Source: Tepidicella xavieri
Lineage (GTDB): Bacteria > Pseudomonadota > Gammaproteobacteria > Burkholderiales > Burkholderiaceae_C
Assembly (NCBI RefSeq): GCF_004363315.1
Contig: NZ_SNYL01000001.1
Span: 15,885 to 79,884, forward strand
Direction: 5' to 3'
DNA length: 64,000 nucleotides
Shown here: piece by piece, positions 1 to 13,021 of the stretch
Layout: each line of letters begins with the position of its first letter
How positions within the stretch are numbered: the first letter of the stretch is position 1
Translations under genes and position numbers: made by a program
Notes under the pieces: model-generated
Database searches by the model: none
What the model was told of the DNA's origin: nothing
What the model saw: the letters and a program-made list of their open reading frames with translations, nothing else

Positions 1-204
<204 letters not shown>

Positions 205-218
205 AGGAGGAGATGCAC

Positions 219-2040
<1,822 letters not shown>

Positions 2041-2068
2041 TGTTTTCATCAACCAACGAGCTGACAAC

Positions 2069-3460
2069 ATGAAACGATGGTTCTGGAGCGTGTGCCTGGC
2101 GCTGGGGCTGGCACTCGGAGGAGCGGGGGCTTGGGCGCAGGCCAGTGCGGACGGCGCTGCCGAAACCGTCACCGAAGCCGCGGTGGCAGTGGCGGAGGCT
2201 GCGGCGCCCGCCGAGGCGCCCGTCACCGAAACGGTGGACAAGGGCGACGTGGCCTGGATGATGGTGGCCACGCTGCTGGTGGTGATGATGGTGGTGCCAG
2301 GACTGGCGCTGTTCTATGGCGGGCTGGTGCGCAGCAAGAACATGCTGTCGGTGCTGATGCAGGTGATGGTGGTGTTCTCGCTCATCGTGGTGCTCTGGGC
2401 GGTGTACGGGTACAGCCTGGCCTTTGGTGGCGCGGGCCTGATCATCGGCAACCTCGACAAGGCCTTCCTCATGGGCATCACCATGGATTCGCTGGCCGCC
2501 ACCTTCACCGAGGGGGTGATGATCCCGGAGCTGGTGTTCGTCGCCTTCCAGGCCACGTTTGCCGGCATCACCTGCGCGCTGATCGTGGGCTCGTTCGCCG
2601 AGCGCATCAAGTTCGGCGCGGTGCTGCTGTTCTGCACGATCTGGTTCACCTTCAGCTATCTGCCGATTGCCCACATGGTGTGGGGCGAGGGTGGCTACCT
2701 GCTGGACAAGGGGGCGCTGGACTTCGCCGGGGGGACGGTCGTGCACATCAATGCCGCCATGGCCGGTCTGGTGGGGGCCTACATGGTGGGCAAGCGCATC
2801 GGTTATGGCCGCGAGTCCATGGCTCCGCACAGCCTGACGCTGACCATGGTGGGCGCTTCCCTGCTGTGGGTGGGCTGGTTCGGGTTCAATGCCGGCTCCA
2901 ATCTGGAAGCCAATGGCGGTGCGGCTCTGGCCTTCATCAACACCCTCGTGGCCACTGCCGCCGCCGTGCTGGCCTGGTCGCTGGGTGAAGCCATGCACAA
3001 GGGCAAAGCCTCCATGCTGGGGGCCGCTTCGGGGGCCGTGGCCGGTCTGGTGGCGATCACGCCGGCTTGCGGTTCGGTGGGGCCGATGGGCGCGATCATC
3101 ATCGGCTTCATCGCCGGGTTGCTGTGCCTGTGGGGCGTCACTGGCTTGAAGAAGATGCTGGGCGCGGACGACTCGCTGGACGTGTTTGGCGTGCATGGCG
3201 TGGGGGGCATCGTCGGCGCCTTGCTGACGGGCGTGTTCGCCGCCCCGGGCCTGGGTGGCACCGGCGGCGAGGATTTTTCCATCGCCGGCCAACTGTTCGT
3301 GCAGGCCGAAGGCGTGGTCATCACCATGGTCTGGTCGGCCGTGGTGGCGTTCATCGCGTACAAGATCGTCGATGTGGTCATGGGCCTTCGTGTGAGCGAG
3401 GAAGCCGAGCGCGAGGGCCTGGACATCACTTCGCACGGCGAATCGGCCTACAACCGCTGA
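2069..3460 (+). CDS. amtB: Ammonium transporter AmtB (second copy)
   Basis: A 463-residue Amt channel with an N-terminal signal peptide (hydrophobic core then AWAQA) and an Ala/Glu-rich stretch of about 50 residues before the first channel span near VAWMMVATLLVVMMVVPG. Landmarks are ALFYGGLVRSKN, the GASLLWVGWFGFNAGS signature and the two pore histidines in GGTVVHINA and DVFGVHGVGG. It imports ammonium at low concentrations and is the target of GlnK. It follows glnK by 28 bases behind the sigma-54 promoter. The frame is open upstream to 1808 inside glnK, but the ATG at 2069 begins the signal peptide. This is the typical proteobacterial AmtB; the copy at 219 belongs to a different Amt subgroup. 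Confidence 0.94.
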   Translation: MKRWFWSVCLALGLALGGAGAWAQASADGAAETVTEAAVAVAEAAAPAEAPVTETVDKGDVAWMMVATLLVVMMVVPGLALFYGGLVRSKNMLSVLMQVMVVFSLIVVLWAVYGYSLAFGGAGLIIGNLDKAFLMGITMDSLAATFTEGVMIPELVFVAFQATFAGITCALIVGSFAERIKFGAVLLFCTIWFTFSYLPIAHMVWGEGGYLLDKGALDFAGGTVVHINAAMAGLVGAYMVGKRIGYGRESMAPHSLTLTMVGASLLWVGWFGFNAGSNLEANGGAALAFINTLVATAAAVLAWSLGEAMHKGKASMLGAASGAVAGLVAITPACGSVGPMGAIIIGFIAGLLCLWGVTGLKKMLGADDSLDVFGVHGVGGIVGALLTGVFAAPGLGGTGGEDFSIAGQLFVQAEGVVITMVWSAVVAFIAYKIVDVVMGLRVSEEAEREGLDITSHGESAYNR

Positions 3461-3486
3461 CGACAGCGGAGTCTCCTGGGGTTGGG

Positions 3487-3518
3487 CCCGTGTGGCTTCG
3501 GCGCACGGGTCATTTTTT
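3487..3518 (+). terminator. Rho-independent terminator after amtB
   Basis: Arms CCCGTG (3487-3492) and CACGGG (3504-3509) enclose an inner GC-TTCG-GC tetraloop hairpin and are followed by TCATTTTTT. It lies 26 bases after the amtB stop. Confidence 0.65.
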
Positions 3519-3547
3519 ATGTCTCAAAACCGTCACAATGGCGCTCC

Positions 3548-4312
3548 ATGGAATGGCTTTTCGTGACGCTGGCCTCGGGCCTGGCCGGTTTTGTGGATTC
3601 GATCGTGGGCGGGGGTGGTCTGATCCTGGTGCCGGCGCTGTTTGCGGCGTTTCCCCATGCCCACCCGGCCACGCTGTTTGGCGTCAACAAGAGCGCTTCG
3701 GTGTGGGGCACGGCGGCGGCCACCGTGCAGTATGCCCGGCGGGTGGAGATGCGCTGGTCGGCCCTGTTGCCGGCCGCGGCGGTGTGCTTCGCCGGCGCCA
3801 TGGCCGGTGCCTGGCTGGTCACCGTGGTCTCGCCCGACTTTCTGCGTCGCGTGCTGCCGCTGGTGCTGCTGGCGGTGCTCGTCTATACCCTGGCCCGCAA
3901 GGATCTGGGGCGGCACCACGCGCCCCGTTTCCATGGCCGGCAAGAGACGCTGGCAGCCTGCACGCTGGGGCTGACCATTGGCTTTTACGACGGTTTTTTT
4001 GGCCCGGGCACGGGCAGTTTCTTCGTGTTTCTGTTCGTGCGCTGGCTGGGTTATGACTTTCTGAATGCCAGCGCTTCGGCCAAGTTGCTCAACACCACCT
4101 CCAACCTGGCGGCGCTGGGCCTGTTTGCCTGGAAAGGCCATGTGTGGTGGCACATCGGCCTGGCCATGGCCGTGGCCAATGTGGCCGGCAGCCTGCTGGG
4201 CACGCGGCTGGCGCTCAGGCACGGTGCCGGCTTCGTGCGCGGGGTATTCATCGTGGTGGTGACGGCGCTCATCCTCAAGACAGGCTGGGACGCCTGGGCG
4301 ATGATGCCCTGA
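3548..4312 (+). CDS. TauE/SafE family sulfite exporter-like membrane protein
   Basis: A 254-residue integral membrane protein of the TauE/SafE (formerly DUF81) family. It begins MEWLFVTLASGLAGFVDSIVGGGGLILVPAL, where the glycine-rich VGGGGLI segment is typical. The second half repeats the pattern around GFYDGFFGPGTGSF, giving the internal duplication and about eight spans expected. Family members export sulfite, sulfoacetate or other organic anions, but the substrate cannot be read from sequence. The ATG at 3548 is preferred to the upstream in-frame start at 3482, which would cover the amtB terminator. The gene converges with mrdA. Neighbouring genes give no clue to substrate. Confidence 0.85.
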   Translation: MEWLFVTLASGLAGFVDSIVGGGGLILVPALFAAFPHAHPATLFGVNKSASVWGTAAATVQYARRVEMRWSALLPAAAVCFAGAMAGAWLVTVVSPDFLRRVLPLVLLAVLVYTLARKDLGRHHAPRFHGRQETLAACTLGLTIGFYDGFFGPGTGSFFVFLFVRWLGYDFLNASASAKLLNTTSNLAALGLFAWKGHVWWHIGLAMAVANVAGSLLGTRLALRHGAGFVRGVFIVVVTALILKTGWDAWAMMP

Positions 4313-4325
4313 TCCTGACCAGGGC

Positions 4326-6278
4326 TCAGTCCCCGCCGGGCCAGGGCACTTCGGCGATGGGCCGTGGCTGGCCGATCGGCGCGGCGGACTGCCCCTTTTG
4401 GGTGGCGGCGATGTCTTCTTCGCTGGGGTACAGGCCCAGCAACAGGTAATCGAAGACGCGACGCGCGATCGGGGCGGCGCTGGCCGAGCCGAAGCCGGCG
4501 TTTTCTACGATCACCGCCAGGGCCACGGTGGGGGCCTCCACCGGCGCGAAGGCCACATACAGGGAATGGTCGCGCTGGTGTTCGGCCAGCTTGGCCGCGT
4601 CGTAGCGCTCGCGCTGGCCAATGCTCACGGCCTGGGCGGTGCCGGTCTTGCCGCCGCTGCGGTAGGGGGCGCCGGCGAACACCCGCGCCGACGTGCCTTC
4701 GGTGGTGACGGCCTCCATCGCTTCGAGCACGGCTTGCAGGTGTTCGGGCTTGTAGCCCAGTGGGGTGCCGGCGGCGCGGTAGATGGGCCGGCCTTCGGGG
4801 TCCCGGGCGCTGTGCGTGCTCAGCCCCAAGTGCGGGGTGTGGCGCACCCCGCCGTTGGCCAGGGTGGCCATGGCCGAGGCCAGCTGCAGCATGGTGAAGC
4901 TGTTGTAGCCCTGGCCGATGCCGACCGAGATGGTCTCGCCCGCGTACCAGCGTTGATGCTCAGGGCGCTTGAACGTGGCCCGTTTCCAGGCTGGGCTGGG
5001 CAGGATGCCGCGCGCCTCGCCCATCAGGTCGATGCCGGTGAGCTGGCCGAACCCCAGCGGCTGCATGAAGTCGTGGATGGCGTCGATGCCCATGTCGTTG
5101 GCCAGCGTGTAGTAGTACACATTGCTGGAGACGACGATGCTGCGCCGCAAATCCACCATGCCCAGGTTGCGCTCGCCGACGCTGCGAAAGCGATGATTGC
5201 CGAACATCCAGAAGCCAGGGTCGTTGATGGCGGTGGAGGGTTTGCGCAGGCCGGTTTCCAGGGCGGCCAGCGCCATGAACGGCTTGTAGGTGGAGCCGGG
5301 CGGGTAAGTGCCGCGCAAGGCCCGGTTCAGCAGGGGCCGGTCGATCGACTCATTGAGGGCGCGCCAGTTCTCCACGTCGATCCCTTCCACGAACAGGTTG
5401 GGGTTGAAGGTGGGCATGCTGACGAAGGCCAGAATTTCGCCGTTGCGCGGGTCGATGGCCACCAGGGCGCCGCGGCGTTCGCCGTACAGGCGCTCGACGA
5501 GGTGCTGCAGCCGGGCGTCGATGGTCAGGCGCACCGAGTCGCCGGGGATGGGCGCGACGGTTTCCAGGATGCGCACCGCGCGCCCGGCGGCCGACGTCTC
5601 GACTCGCTCGAAGCCGGTGGTGCCGTGCAACTGGTCTTCATAGCTCTGCTCGATGCCGAGCTTGCCAATGTGGTCCGTGCCGCGGTAGTTGGCGCGACGC
5701 TCCTCTGGCCAGTTGGCCATCATTTGCTGATCGCGCTGATTGATCCGGCCCACATGCCCGATGACGTGGGCGGCCGTTTCGCCCAGTGGATAGTGGCGCT
5801 GACTGCGAGCCTGGATATTCACCCCGGGCAGGCGGTAGAGTTGGGCCGCGATGATGGACATCTCCTCCGGGCTCAGGCGGGTGCGCAGAGGCAGCGAGTC
5901 AAAGCGCCGGGATTCCGCCACCAAGCGTTGGAAGCGGCGCAGATCGCGCGGCGAGATTTCGATGAGTTCGGCAATCGCGTCGATCGTCTCCTGCAGCCGC
6001 CCGGCCTGCGCGGGGATGATCTCCAGCGTGAAAGTGGGCTGATTGTCGGCGAGTACCACGCCGTGGCGGTCGAGGATGCGACCGCGTGGCGGGGGAACCG
6101 GGAGCACCGCGGTGCGGTTGCTTTCAGCCTGCGTCAGCAGGGCCTCGTGGCGATGGATTTGCAGCACGTACATCCGCGCCCCGATGAGGCCGAGGGCCAG
6201 CAGCACCACGACCAGCGCGACCCAGACCCGCGTGCGAAACCGCATCAGTTGCAGTTCGACATTCTTCAGCTCGGTCAT
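4326..6278 (-). CDS. mrdA: Penicillin-binding protein 2 (elongasome transpeptidase)
   Basis: A 650-residue class B penicillin-binding protein that cross-links peptidoglycan during lateral wall growth with RodA and MreBCD. It has a short cytoplasmic N-terminus, one membrane span at about residues 18-40, the PBP dimerisation region starting RGRILDRHGVVLADN, and a C-terminal transpeptidase domain. Catalytic motifs are STYK (SxxK), SSN (SxN) in VVSSNVYYY and KTG in GGKTGTAQAV. The start MTELKNVELQ at 6278 was chosen because the upstream open frame reads through the mreD stop region. It follows mreD by 13 bases and is the last gene of the mre operon. No rodA follows: the next gene, tauE-like, converges. 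Confidence 0.95.
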   Translation of the reverse strand: MTELKNVELQLMRFRTRVWVALVVVLLALGLIGARMYVLQIHRHEALLTQAESNRTAVLPVPPPRGRILDRHGVVLADNQPTFTLEIIPAQAGRLQETIDAIAELIEISPRDLRRFQRLVAESRRFDSLPLRTRLSPEEMSIIAAQLYRLPGVNIQARSQRHYPLGETAAHVIGHVGRINQRDQQMMANWPEERRANYRGTDHIGKLGIEQSYEDQLHGTTGFERVETSAAGRAVRILETVAPIPGDSVRLTIDARLQHLVERLYGERRGALVAIDPRNGEILAFVSMPTFNPNLFVEGIDVENWRALNESIDRPLLNRALRGTYPPGSTYKPFMALAALETGLRKPSTAINDPGFWMFGNHRFRSVGERNLGMVDLRRSIVVSSNVYYYTLANDMGIDAIHDFMQPLGFGQLTGIDLMGEARGILPSPAWKRATFKRPEHQRWYAGETISVGIGQGYNSFTMLQLASAMATLANGGVRHTPHLGLSTHSARDPEGRPIYRAAGTPLGYKPEHLQAVLEAMEAVTTEGTSARVFAGAPYRSGGKTGTAQAVSIGQRERYDAAKLAEHQRDHSLYVAFAPVEAPTVALAVIVENAGFGSASAAPIARRVFDYLLLGLYPSEEDIAATQKGQSAAPIGQPRPIAEVPWPGGD

Positions 6279-6291
6279 GGGCGGCGTGCGG

Positions 6292-6822
6292 TCAGATCGG
6301 GCGGGTGTCGTCCGGGTCGTGAGCGCGGCGCTGCGGGGCCAGCAGCAGCACCGTGGCCAGCGGCCACAGCAGGGCTTCGAAGCCCGGCGCCAGCAGGGCG
6401 GACCATCCCGCCCAGCCAGAGCCGGCCAAGCCGCGGGCCATCCACTGCAGGGCATGGGCCACGAGGAACAGGGGCAGCACGTGCAGCGCCTGGCGCGGCA
6501 GGTCGAACCACAGCACCCGCCGATGAATCACAACCGCCAAATAGCCCAGCACCGCATAGGCCAGCGCGTGCTGACCCAGCAGGGAGCCGTGGTGCACGTC
6601 GATCACGAGCCCGAAGGCAAACGCCGTGCCGACGCCGATGCGCCGTGGCTGGTGGATGATCCAGAAAGCCAGGGTGACGGCCAGGAAATCCGGCATCCAG
6701 GGCGATCGCCCGAGCAGCGCGATATGCACCAGCATGTTGAGCAACACCGCCCCGATCAGCGTGCCCCAGATGAACCAGGGGTTGGCCGGCAGCAGCAGGG
6801 CCTGTCCCGCACGCATCATCAT
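6292..6822 (-). CDS. mreD: Rod shape-determining protein MreD
   Basis: A 176-residue hydrophobic inner-membrane protein of MreD size with five to six predicted spans. Recognisable elements are FIWGTLIGAVLLNML near the N-terminus and FAFGLVIDVHHGSLLGQHALAY, a conserved MreD segment. It links MreC to the elongation machinery. Its ATG overlaps the mreC stop by four bases, so the two are likely translationally coupled. Start choice follows this overlap; a second Met two codons later is possible. Confidence 0.9.
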   Translation of the reverse strand: MMMRAGQALLLPANPWFIWGTLIGAVLLNMLVHIALLGRSPWMPDFLAVTLAFWIIHQPRRIGVGTAFAFGLVIDVHHGSLLGQHALAYAVLGYLAVVIHRRVLWFDLPRQALHVLPLFLVAHALQWMARGLAGSGWAGWSALLAPGFEALLWPLATVLLLAPQRRAHDPDDTRPI

Positions 6823-7709
6823 GGCCGGGCCTCCGTCGGGGTGTCGTTGCCCGGCAGCCGGGGCCGGCCAGCCGGGGCCACCACCAGCACATGCAGGGTA
6901 TTGTCCATGCGGGCCATCGGTTCGGCCTCGATGCGGGCAAAGCCACTGCCCCCCGTGGCCGAGACGTGGACCACCGTGGCCACCGGCAGACCAGGTGGAT
7001 AGACGCCGTCGATGCCGCTGGTCGTCAGCACGTCGCCGGCCTCCGTCTCCGTGTTCACCGACTCGAAGCGCAACTCCAGTCGCCCGCCCGGCATCCCGTA
7101 GGCCAGGCTGCGCTGCCCGGTGCGGGTGTTGATCACGGGGATGGCCTGCTGACGGTCCACCAGCAGGGTCACTTCCGAGGTGGCCGGGTACACCCGCGTC
7201 ACCTGACCGAGCACGCCATAGCCGTCCATCACCGCCGAGCCGGGCTGGACGCCATCGCGCTGCCCCAGGTTGATGACGACCTTGCGCGAAAACGGGTCGG
7301 GCAACTCATAGAGGATCTGGGCGCCTTGGGCCCCGGTGGGCAAGCGCTCCTGCATGCCCAGCAAGGCGCGCAGTTCCCGGTTTTCCTGCGAGAGGTGCTC
7401 CACGATGGCGGCACGCTGCGCCTGGCGCACCAACTCGGCCCGCGCTTGCGCCGCTTCTTGCTGGGCAGCCTGCAGACTGCCCAGGTATTGGCCGGACCAG
7501 CGCGCGGCATGCAGGGGTTGCAGCGCCAGCCATTGCAGGGGATAGATCGCGGTGGCCACCACCTGACGCACCGGCTCGGCCCACTGGCGTTTGGCATCCA
7601 CCACCATCAGCAGCGCGGCGATGGCGCTGAGCACCAGCAGCTTGGACAGCGCCGATGGCCCCTGTTTGAAAAACGGGGGCGGCGTGCGATCGACGGTTCC
7701 CAGCGGCAT
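6819..7709 (-). CDS. mreC: Cell shape-determining protein MreC
   Basis: A 296-residue bitopic protein with a single N-terminal span (about residues 20-38, LSKLLVLSAIAALLMVVDA), a coiled-coil region rich in Gln, Ala and Arg (about 65-110), and the periplasmic beta-barrel MreC domain, with DPFSRKVVINLG and VMDGYGVLGQV as conserved stretches. MreC bridges cytoplasmic MreB to PBP2 and activates it. It lies 18 bases after mreB and overlaps mreD by four bases. The proline-rich C-terminal tail is variable in the family. Confidence 0.94.
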   Translation of the reverse strand: MPLGTVDRTPPPFFKQGPSALSKLLVLSAIAALLMVVDAKRQWAEPVRQVVATAIYPLQWLALQPLHAARWSGQYLGSLQAAQQEAAQARAELVRQAQRAAIVEHLSQENRELRALLGMQERLPTGAQGAQILYELPDPFSRKVVINLGQRDGVQPGSAVMDGYGVLGQVTRVYPATSEVTLLVDRQQAIPVINTRTGQRSLAYGMPGGRLELRFESVNTETEAGDVLTTSGIDGVYPPGLPVATVVHVSATGGSGFARIEAEPMARMDNTLHVLVVAPAGRPRLPGNDTPTEARP

Positions 7710-7727
7710 GGCCGGTGGCGGGAGCGA

Positions 7728-9034
<1,307 letters not shown>

Positions 9035-9334
9035 ATGTCCCTGACCTTGCAAGACATCGGGCGCATTGCCCACCTCGCGCGCCTGGAGCTGCCCGAAGCC
9101 CAGGCGCAGACCATGCTCCAACGGCTCAATGGGTTTTTCGACATCGTCGAGCAGATGCAGGCGGTGGACACCGCTGGCGTGCCGCCCTTGGCCCACCCCG
9201 CCGAGGTGTTCGAAGACGTGGCCCTGCGGTTGCGCGACGACGTGGTCAGCGAGACCAACCAGCGTCAGGCCAACCAAGCCAGCGCCCCGGCGGTGGAAAA
9301 CGGGCTGTTCCTGGTGCCCAAAGTCATCGAGTGA
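9035..9334 (+). CDS. gatC: Aspartyl/glutamyl-tRNA amidotransferase subunit C
   Basis: A 99-residue GatC, the small subunit that wraps around GatA and GatB in the amidotransferase converting misacylated Glu-tRNA(Gln) or Asp-tRNA(Asn). The family signature is visible as [12 protein letters not shown] near the N-terminus and [13 protein letters not shown] in the middle. The C-terminus ends with the conserved FLVPKVIE. The open frame extends far upstream, but the ATG at 9035 gives the usual length. It is followed by gatA after 10 bases. Confidence 0.95.
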   Translation: MSLTLQDIGRIAHLARLELPEAQAQTMLQRLNGFFDIVEQMQAVDTAGVPPLAHPAEVFEDVALRLRDDVVSETNQRQANQASAPAVENGLFLVPKVIE

Positions 9335-9344
9335 GGGGGGAGGC

Positions 9345-10835
9345 ATGACCGATCTGCACCAACTCGACGTCAGCGCCCTGGCCGCGATGCTGGCCGCGCG
9401 ACAGGTCTCCAGTGTCGAAGTCACCCAACATTTGCTGGCCCGTGCCCGCGCCCATGAAGGCCTGGGCGCCTATTTGGCCTTGGACGAGGCGGTGAGCCTG
9501 GCCCAAGCGCGAGCGGCCGACGCCCGTCTGGCCCAGGGCGAGCGTGCTCCGTTGCTGGGCGTTCCCCTGGCCCACAAAGATGTTCTGGTGACCAAGGACT
9601 TTCCCACCACGGCCGGCAGCAAGATGCTGCAAGGCTACCGCAGCCCGTTCGATGCCACCGTGGTGGCCCGGCTGGCCGCAGCGGGCGCGGTGACGCTGGG
9701 CAAGCTCAACTGCGACGAATTTGCGATGGGGTCGGGCAACGACAACTCGGCCTATGGCCCGGCGCGCAACCCTTGGGACACGACCCGCGTGCCGGGCGGG
9801 TCTTCGGGCGGATCGGCCGTGGCGGTGGCCGCGCGGCTGGTGCCCGCCGCCACCGGCACGGACACGGGCGGCTCCATCCGTCAGCCGGCCAGCTTCACCG
9901 GCATCACCGGCATCAAGCCCACCTATGGCCGCTGCTCGCGTTACGGCCTCATCGCGTATGCCTCCAGCCTGGACCAGGCTGGCCCCATGGCCCGCAGCGC
10001 CCGCGACTGCGCCTTGTTGCTCTCGGTGATGGCCGGCCCAGACCCCGACCGCGACTCCACCAGCCTGGATCGCCCGGCCGAGGATTACACCCGCGGACTG
10101 GACGACCCGCTGCCGGGTGCCACGCCGCAGCGGCCGCTGGAGGGTCTGCGCATTGGCTTGCCGCGCGAGTTTTTCGGCGCGGGCTGCGCCGATGACGTGC
10201 TGGCCCCCATTCGCGCCGCGCTGGCCGAATGCGAGCGGCTGGGCGCGGTGTTGGTGGACATCGCCTTGCCGCGCACCGAACTGGCCATCCCGGCGTACTA
10301 CATCATCGCCCCGGCCGAAGCCAGCTCCAACCTCAGCCGTTTCGACGGTGTCAAGTTCGGCCATCGGGCGCAGGACTACACCGATTTGCTGGACATGTAC
10401 AAAAAGTCGCGCAGCGAAGGCTTCGGGCCCGAGGTGCAGCGCCGCATCCTGATCGGCACCTATGTGCTGTCGCACGGCTACTATGACGCCTACTACCTCA
10501 AGGCGCAGCAAATCCGCCGCCTGATCGCGCAAGACTTTCAGGCCGCGTTCCAGCACTGCGATGTGATTGCCGGGCCGGTGGCCCCGACCGTGGCCTGGGC
10601 CATCGGCGAGAAGACCGCCGACCCCGTGGCCGCCTACCTGGCCGACATCTACACCCTGCCGGCCTCGCTGGCCGGTTTGCCGGGCATGAGCGTGCCGGTG
10701 GGCTTTGGTCGGGGTGGCATGCCCGTGGGGCTGCAATTGATCGGCAACTATTTCCAGGAAGCACGCCTGTTGGGCGTGGCACACCACTACCAGCGTGTGA
10801 CCGATTGGCACACCCGCGCACCGGCGGCGGTCTGA
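9345..10835 (+). CDS. gatA: Aspartyl/glutamyl-tRNA amidotransferase subunit A
   Basis: A 496-residue amidase-signature enzyme that releases ammonia from glutamine for transamidation of Glu-tRNA(Gln)/Asp-tRNA(Asn). The Ser-cisSer-Lys catalytic triad is readable: Lys in PLAHKDVLV, the glycine/serine-rich stretch [15 protein letters not shown], and the nucleophile Ser in [12 protein letters not shown]. The start ATG at 9345 follows GAGGGGGGAGG, a strong ribosome-binding site. The open frame continues upstream into gatC but that is a shadow. It sits between gatC and gatB. Confidence 0.97.
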   Translation: MTDLHQLDVSALAAMLAARQVSSVEVTQHLLARARAHEGLGAYLALDEAVSLAQARAADARLAQGERAPLLGVPLAHKDVLVTKDFPTTAGSKMLQGYRSPFDATVVARLAAAGAVTLGKLNCDEFAMGSGNDNSAYGPARNPWDTTRVPGGSSGGSAVAVAARLVPAATGTDTGGSIRQPASFTGITGIKPTYGRCSRYGLIAYASSLDQAGPMARSARDCALLLSVMAGPDPDRDSTSLDRPAEDYTRGLDDPLPGATPQRPLEGLRIGLPREFFGAGCADDVLAPIRAALAECERLGAVLVDIALPRTELAIPAYYIIAPAEASSNLSRFDGVKFGHRAQDYTDLLDMYKKSRSEGFGPEVQRRILIGTYVLSHGYYDAYYLKAQQIRRLIAQDFQAAFQHCDVIAGPVAPTVAWAIGEKTADPVAAYLADIYTLPASLAGLPGMSVPVGFGRGGMPVGLQLIGNYFQEARLLGVAHHYQRVTDWHTRAPAAV

Positions 10836-10859
10836 CACGGCACGAGGCGTCATTTTCCT

Positions 10860-12344
10860 ATGAGCAACCCAGCATCCGCATCTCCTCTGGTCCAGGGCTA
10901 CGAAGTCGTCATCGGCTTCGAGACCCATGTGCAACTGACGACCGCCAGCAAAATCTTCAGCCGCGCCTCCACCGCCTTCGGCGCCGAGCCCAACACCCAG
11001 GCCTGCGCCGTGGATCTGGCCTTGCCCGGCACGCTGCCGGTGATGAACCGCGGGGCCGTCGAGCGCGCCATCCGCTTTGGCCTGGCCGTCGGCGCCCATG
11101 TGGCGCCACGCAGCATCTTTGCCCGGAAAAATTATTTCTACCCCGATTTGCCCAAGGGCTACCAAATCAGCCAATACGAAATTCCGGTGGTGCAGGGCGG
11201 CGCGGTGAGCTTTTACCTGGGCAATGACCGCAAAACCGTGCGCCTGGTGCGTGCCCACTTGGAAGAAGACGCCGGCAAGAGCCTGCATGAAGACTTCCAC
11301 GGCATGAGCGGCATCGACCTCAACCGCGCGGGCACGCCGCTGCTGGAAATCGTGACCGAGCCGGACATCCGCTCCAGCGCCGAGGCCGTGGCTTATGCCA
11401 AGGAACTGCACAAGATCGTGACGTGGATCGGCATTTGCGACGGCAACATGCAGGAAGGCAGTTTCCGCTGCGATGCCAACGTCTCCGTGCGCAAGCCCGG
11501 CCAGCCCTTGGGCACGCGGCGCGAGATCAAGAACCTGAACTCCTTCAAGTTCATGCAGCAGGCCATCGACTTCGAGGTGCGCTGGCAGATCGAGCAGTTG
11601 GAAGACGGCCACGCCATCGAGCAGGCCACGGTGCTGTTCGACCCCGATACGGGCGAAACCCGCGCCATGCGTACCAAGGAAGACGCGGCCGACTACCGCT
11701 ACTTCCCCGATCCGGACCTGCCGCCGCTGGTGATCGCGCCCGAATGGGTGGAGCAGGTGCGCGCCAGCCTGCCCGAGCTGCCCCGGGCGATGGCCGAGCG
11801 CTTCGTGCGCGACTACGGCCTGCCCGAGTACGACGCCACCACGCTCACACAGAGCCCGGCCATGGCGGCCTATTTCGAGGCCGTGGTGGCCGCGGCCGGG
11901 ACGGCCCTGGCCAAGCCGGCGAGCAACTGGATCATGGGCGAAGTCTCGCGCCGGCTCAATGCCGAGGAGCGCGACATCACCGAGGCGCCGGTCAGTGCCG
12001 CCGTGCTCGCGGCGTTGCTGCGGCGCGTGGCTGACGGCACGGTGTCCAACAACGCCGCCAAGCAGGTGATGGATGCGCTGTGGGCGGGCTCCATCGCCGA
12101 GGCCGATCCTCAGGCCCAGGTCGATGCGGTGATCGAAGCCAAGGGCCTCAAGCAGATGAACGACGCCGGCGCGCTGGAACAGATCATCGACGAGGTGCTG
12201 GCTGCCAACGAAAAGAGCGTGGCCGAGTACCGTGCCGGCAAAGACAAGGCGTTCAATGCCCTGGTCGGTCAGGTCATGAAAGCCAGCAAGGGCAAGGCCA
12301 ATCCGGCCCAGGTCAACGAACTGCTCAAGCGCAAGCTGGGCTGA
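10860..12344 (+). CDS. gatB: Aspartyl/glutamyl-tRNA amidotransferase subunit B
   Basis: A 494-residue GatB, the subunit that binds the misacylated tRNA and phosphorylates and amidates its aminoacyl group. Conserved motifs include [13 protein letters not shown] at the N-terminus, [30 protein letters not shown], and the [13 protein letters not shown]-like stretch (here [14 protein letters not shown]). The C-terminal YqeY-like domain ends with [10 protein letters not shown]. It lies 24 bases after gatA and completes the gatCAB operon. It converges with the DUF4124 gene. Confidence 0.97.
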   Translation: MSNPASASPLVQGYEVVIGFETHVQLTTASKIFSRASTAFGAEPNTQACAVDLALPGTLPVMNRGAVERAIRFGLAVGAHVAPRSIFARKNYFYPDLPKGYQISQYEIPVVQGGAVSFYLGNDRKTVRLVRAHLEEDAGKSLHEDFHGMSGIDLNRAGTPLLEIVTEPDIRSSAEAVAYAKELHKIVTWIGICDGNMQEGSFRCDANVSVRKPGQPLGTRREIKNLNSFKFMQQAIDFEVRWQIEQLEDGHAIEQATVLFDPDTGETRAMRTKEDAADYRYFPDPDLPPLVIAPEWVEQVRASLPELPRAMAERFVRDYGLPEYDATTLTQSPAMAAYFEAVVAAAGTALAKPASNWIMGEVSRRLNAEERDITEAPVSAAVLAALLRRVADGTVSNNAAKQVMDALWAGSIAEADPQAQVDAVIEAKGLKQMNDAGALEQIIDEVLAANEKSVAEYRAGKDKAFNALVGQVMKASKGKANPAQVNELLKRKLG

Positions 12345-12359
12345 GTGCGGGCGGCAGGC

Positions 12360-13004
12360 TCAGCGCTGGGCCTGGTCGCGCTCTTTCCAGAGGCGCTGCA
12401 GCACCGCCAGCTCTTCGTCGAAGCGCTGGTTGATGCGCTCGATTTCCCGGCGCTGGTCGTCCAGGAAGGCGCGCTGGGCCGCGATTTGCTGCTGGTTGTC
12501 GAGCTGGCGCTGCTGCAACCATTGGGGGGCCCGGCTGGGGTCGCGCTGGTAGAACTCCAGTTCGGCCAGAATCGCCTGGCGCTGCTTTTCCAACTCCTGC
12601 TCGCGACGCTGTCCGGTCTCGATCACCGCCTGCACTTGCCGCAGCGCTTCTGTGCGCGCGTGCTGGTGGGCGTCCGGGCTGGGGTAGCGGATCAGCATCG
12701 CCTGTTCTTTGCGGCGCTCCTCTGCCGCGCGGGTGCGGGCATCGGCTTCGGCGCGCTGCCGGGCTTCGGCGCGGGCCCGTTCCTCTGCCGTCAGGGAGGG
12801 GGGGATGACGCGCCGCACCGTGCCGCTGGGGTTGAGCTCGTATTGCTCGCGGTCCAGGCATTCGGTGATCAGCCGGTCTGACGTCAGTCGCCTGCCCTTG
12901 GCATCGACGCAGGTGTAAATGCCGCCGCCCTGGGCGAGGCCCCAGACACCGAGCACCAAGGTGCAGCCGATGAGCCAGCGAAAGCGGGAACGCGACGGAA
13001 TCAT
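12360..13004 (-). CDS. DUF4124 domain-containing protein, probably exported
   Basis: A 214-residue protein with an N-terminal hydrophobic segment (RFRWLIGCTLVLGVWGLAQG) that looks like a signal peptide. A short DUF4124-type domain follows (GGGIYTCVDAKGRRLTSDR, about residues 25-65), then a long charged region rich in Arg, Glu and Gln from about 75 to the end. That region is predicted to form coiled coil. DUF4124 proteins are common in Burkholderiales and have no established function. The start at 13004 was chosen because it gives the signal peptide; the much longer open frame upstream is antisense to the exonuclease gene. It follows pyrE by 17 bases on the same strand. Confidence 0.8.
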   Translation of the reverse strand: MIPSRSRFRWLIGCTLVLGVWGLAQGGGIYTCVDAKGRRLTSDRLITECLDREQYELNPSGTVRRVIPPSLTAEERARAEARQRAEADARTRAAEERRKEQAMLIRYPSPDAHQHARTEALRQVQAVIETGQRREQELEKQRQAILAELEFYQRDPSRAPQWLQQRQLDNQQQIAAQRAFLDDQRREIERINQRFDEELAVLQRLWKERDQAQR

Positions 13005-13021
13005 GGTGGGCTCTGAGGGGT

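Noticed and set aside
4398-6659. A 753-codon plus-strand open frame opposite mrdA
   Set aside because: Antisense shadow of mrdA and mreD; composition Gly/Ala/Val/His-rich with no domain.
12340-12364. Inverted repeat GCTGAG/CTCAGC between gatB and the DUF4124 gene as a terminator
   Set aside because: Six-base arms with a long loop and no T tract on either strand; too weak to call.
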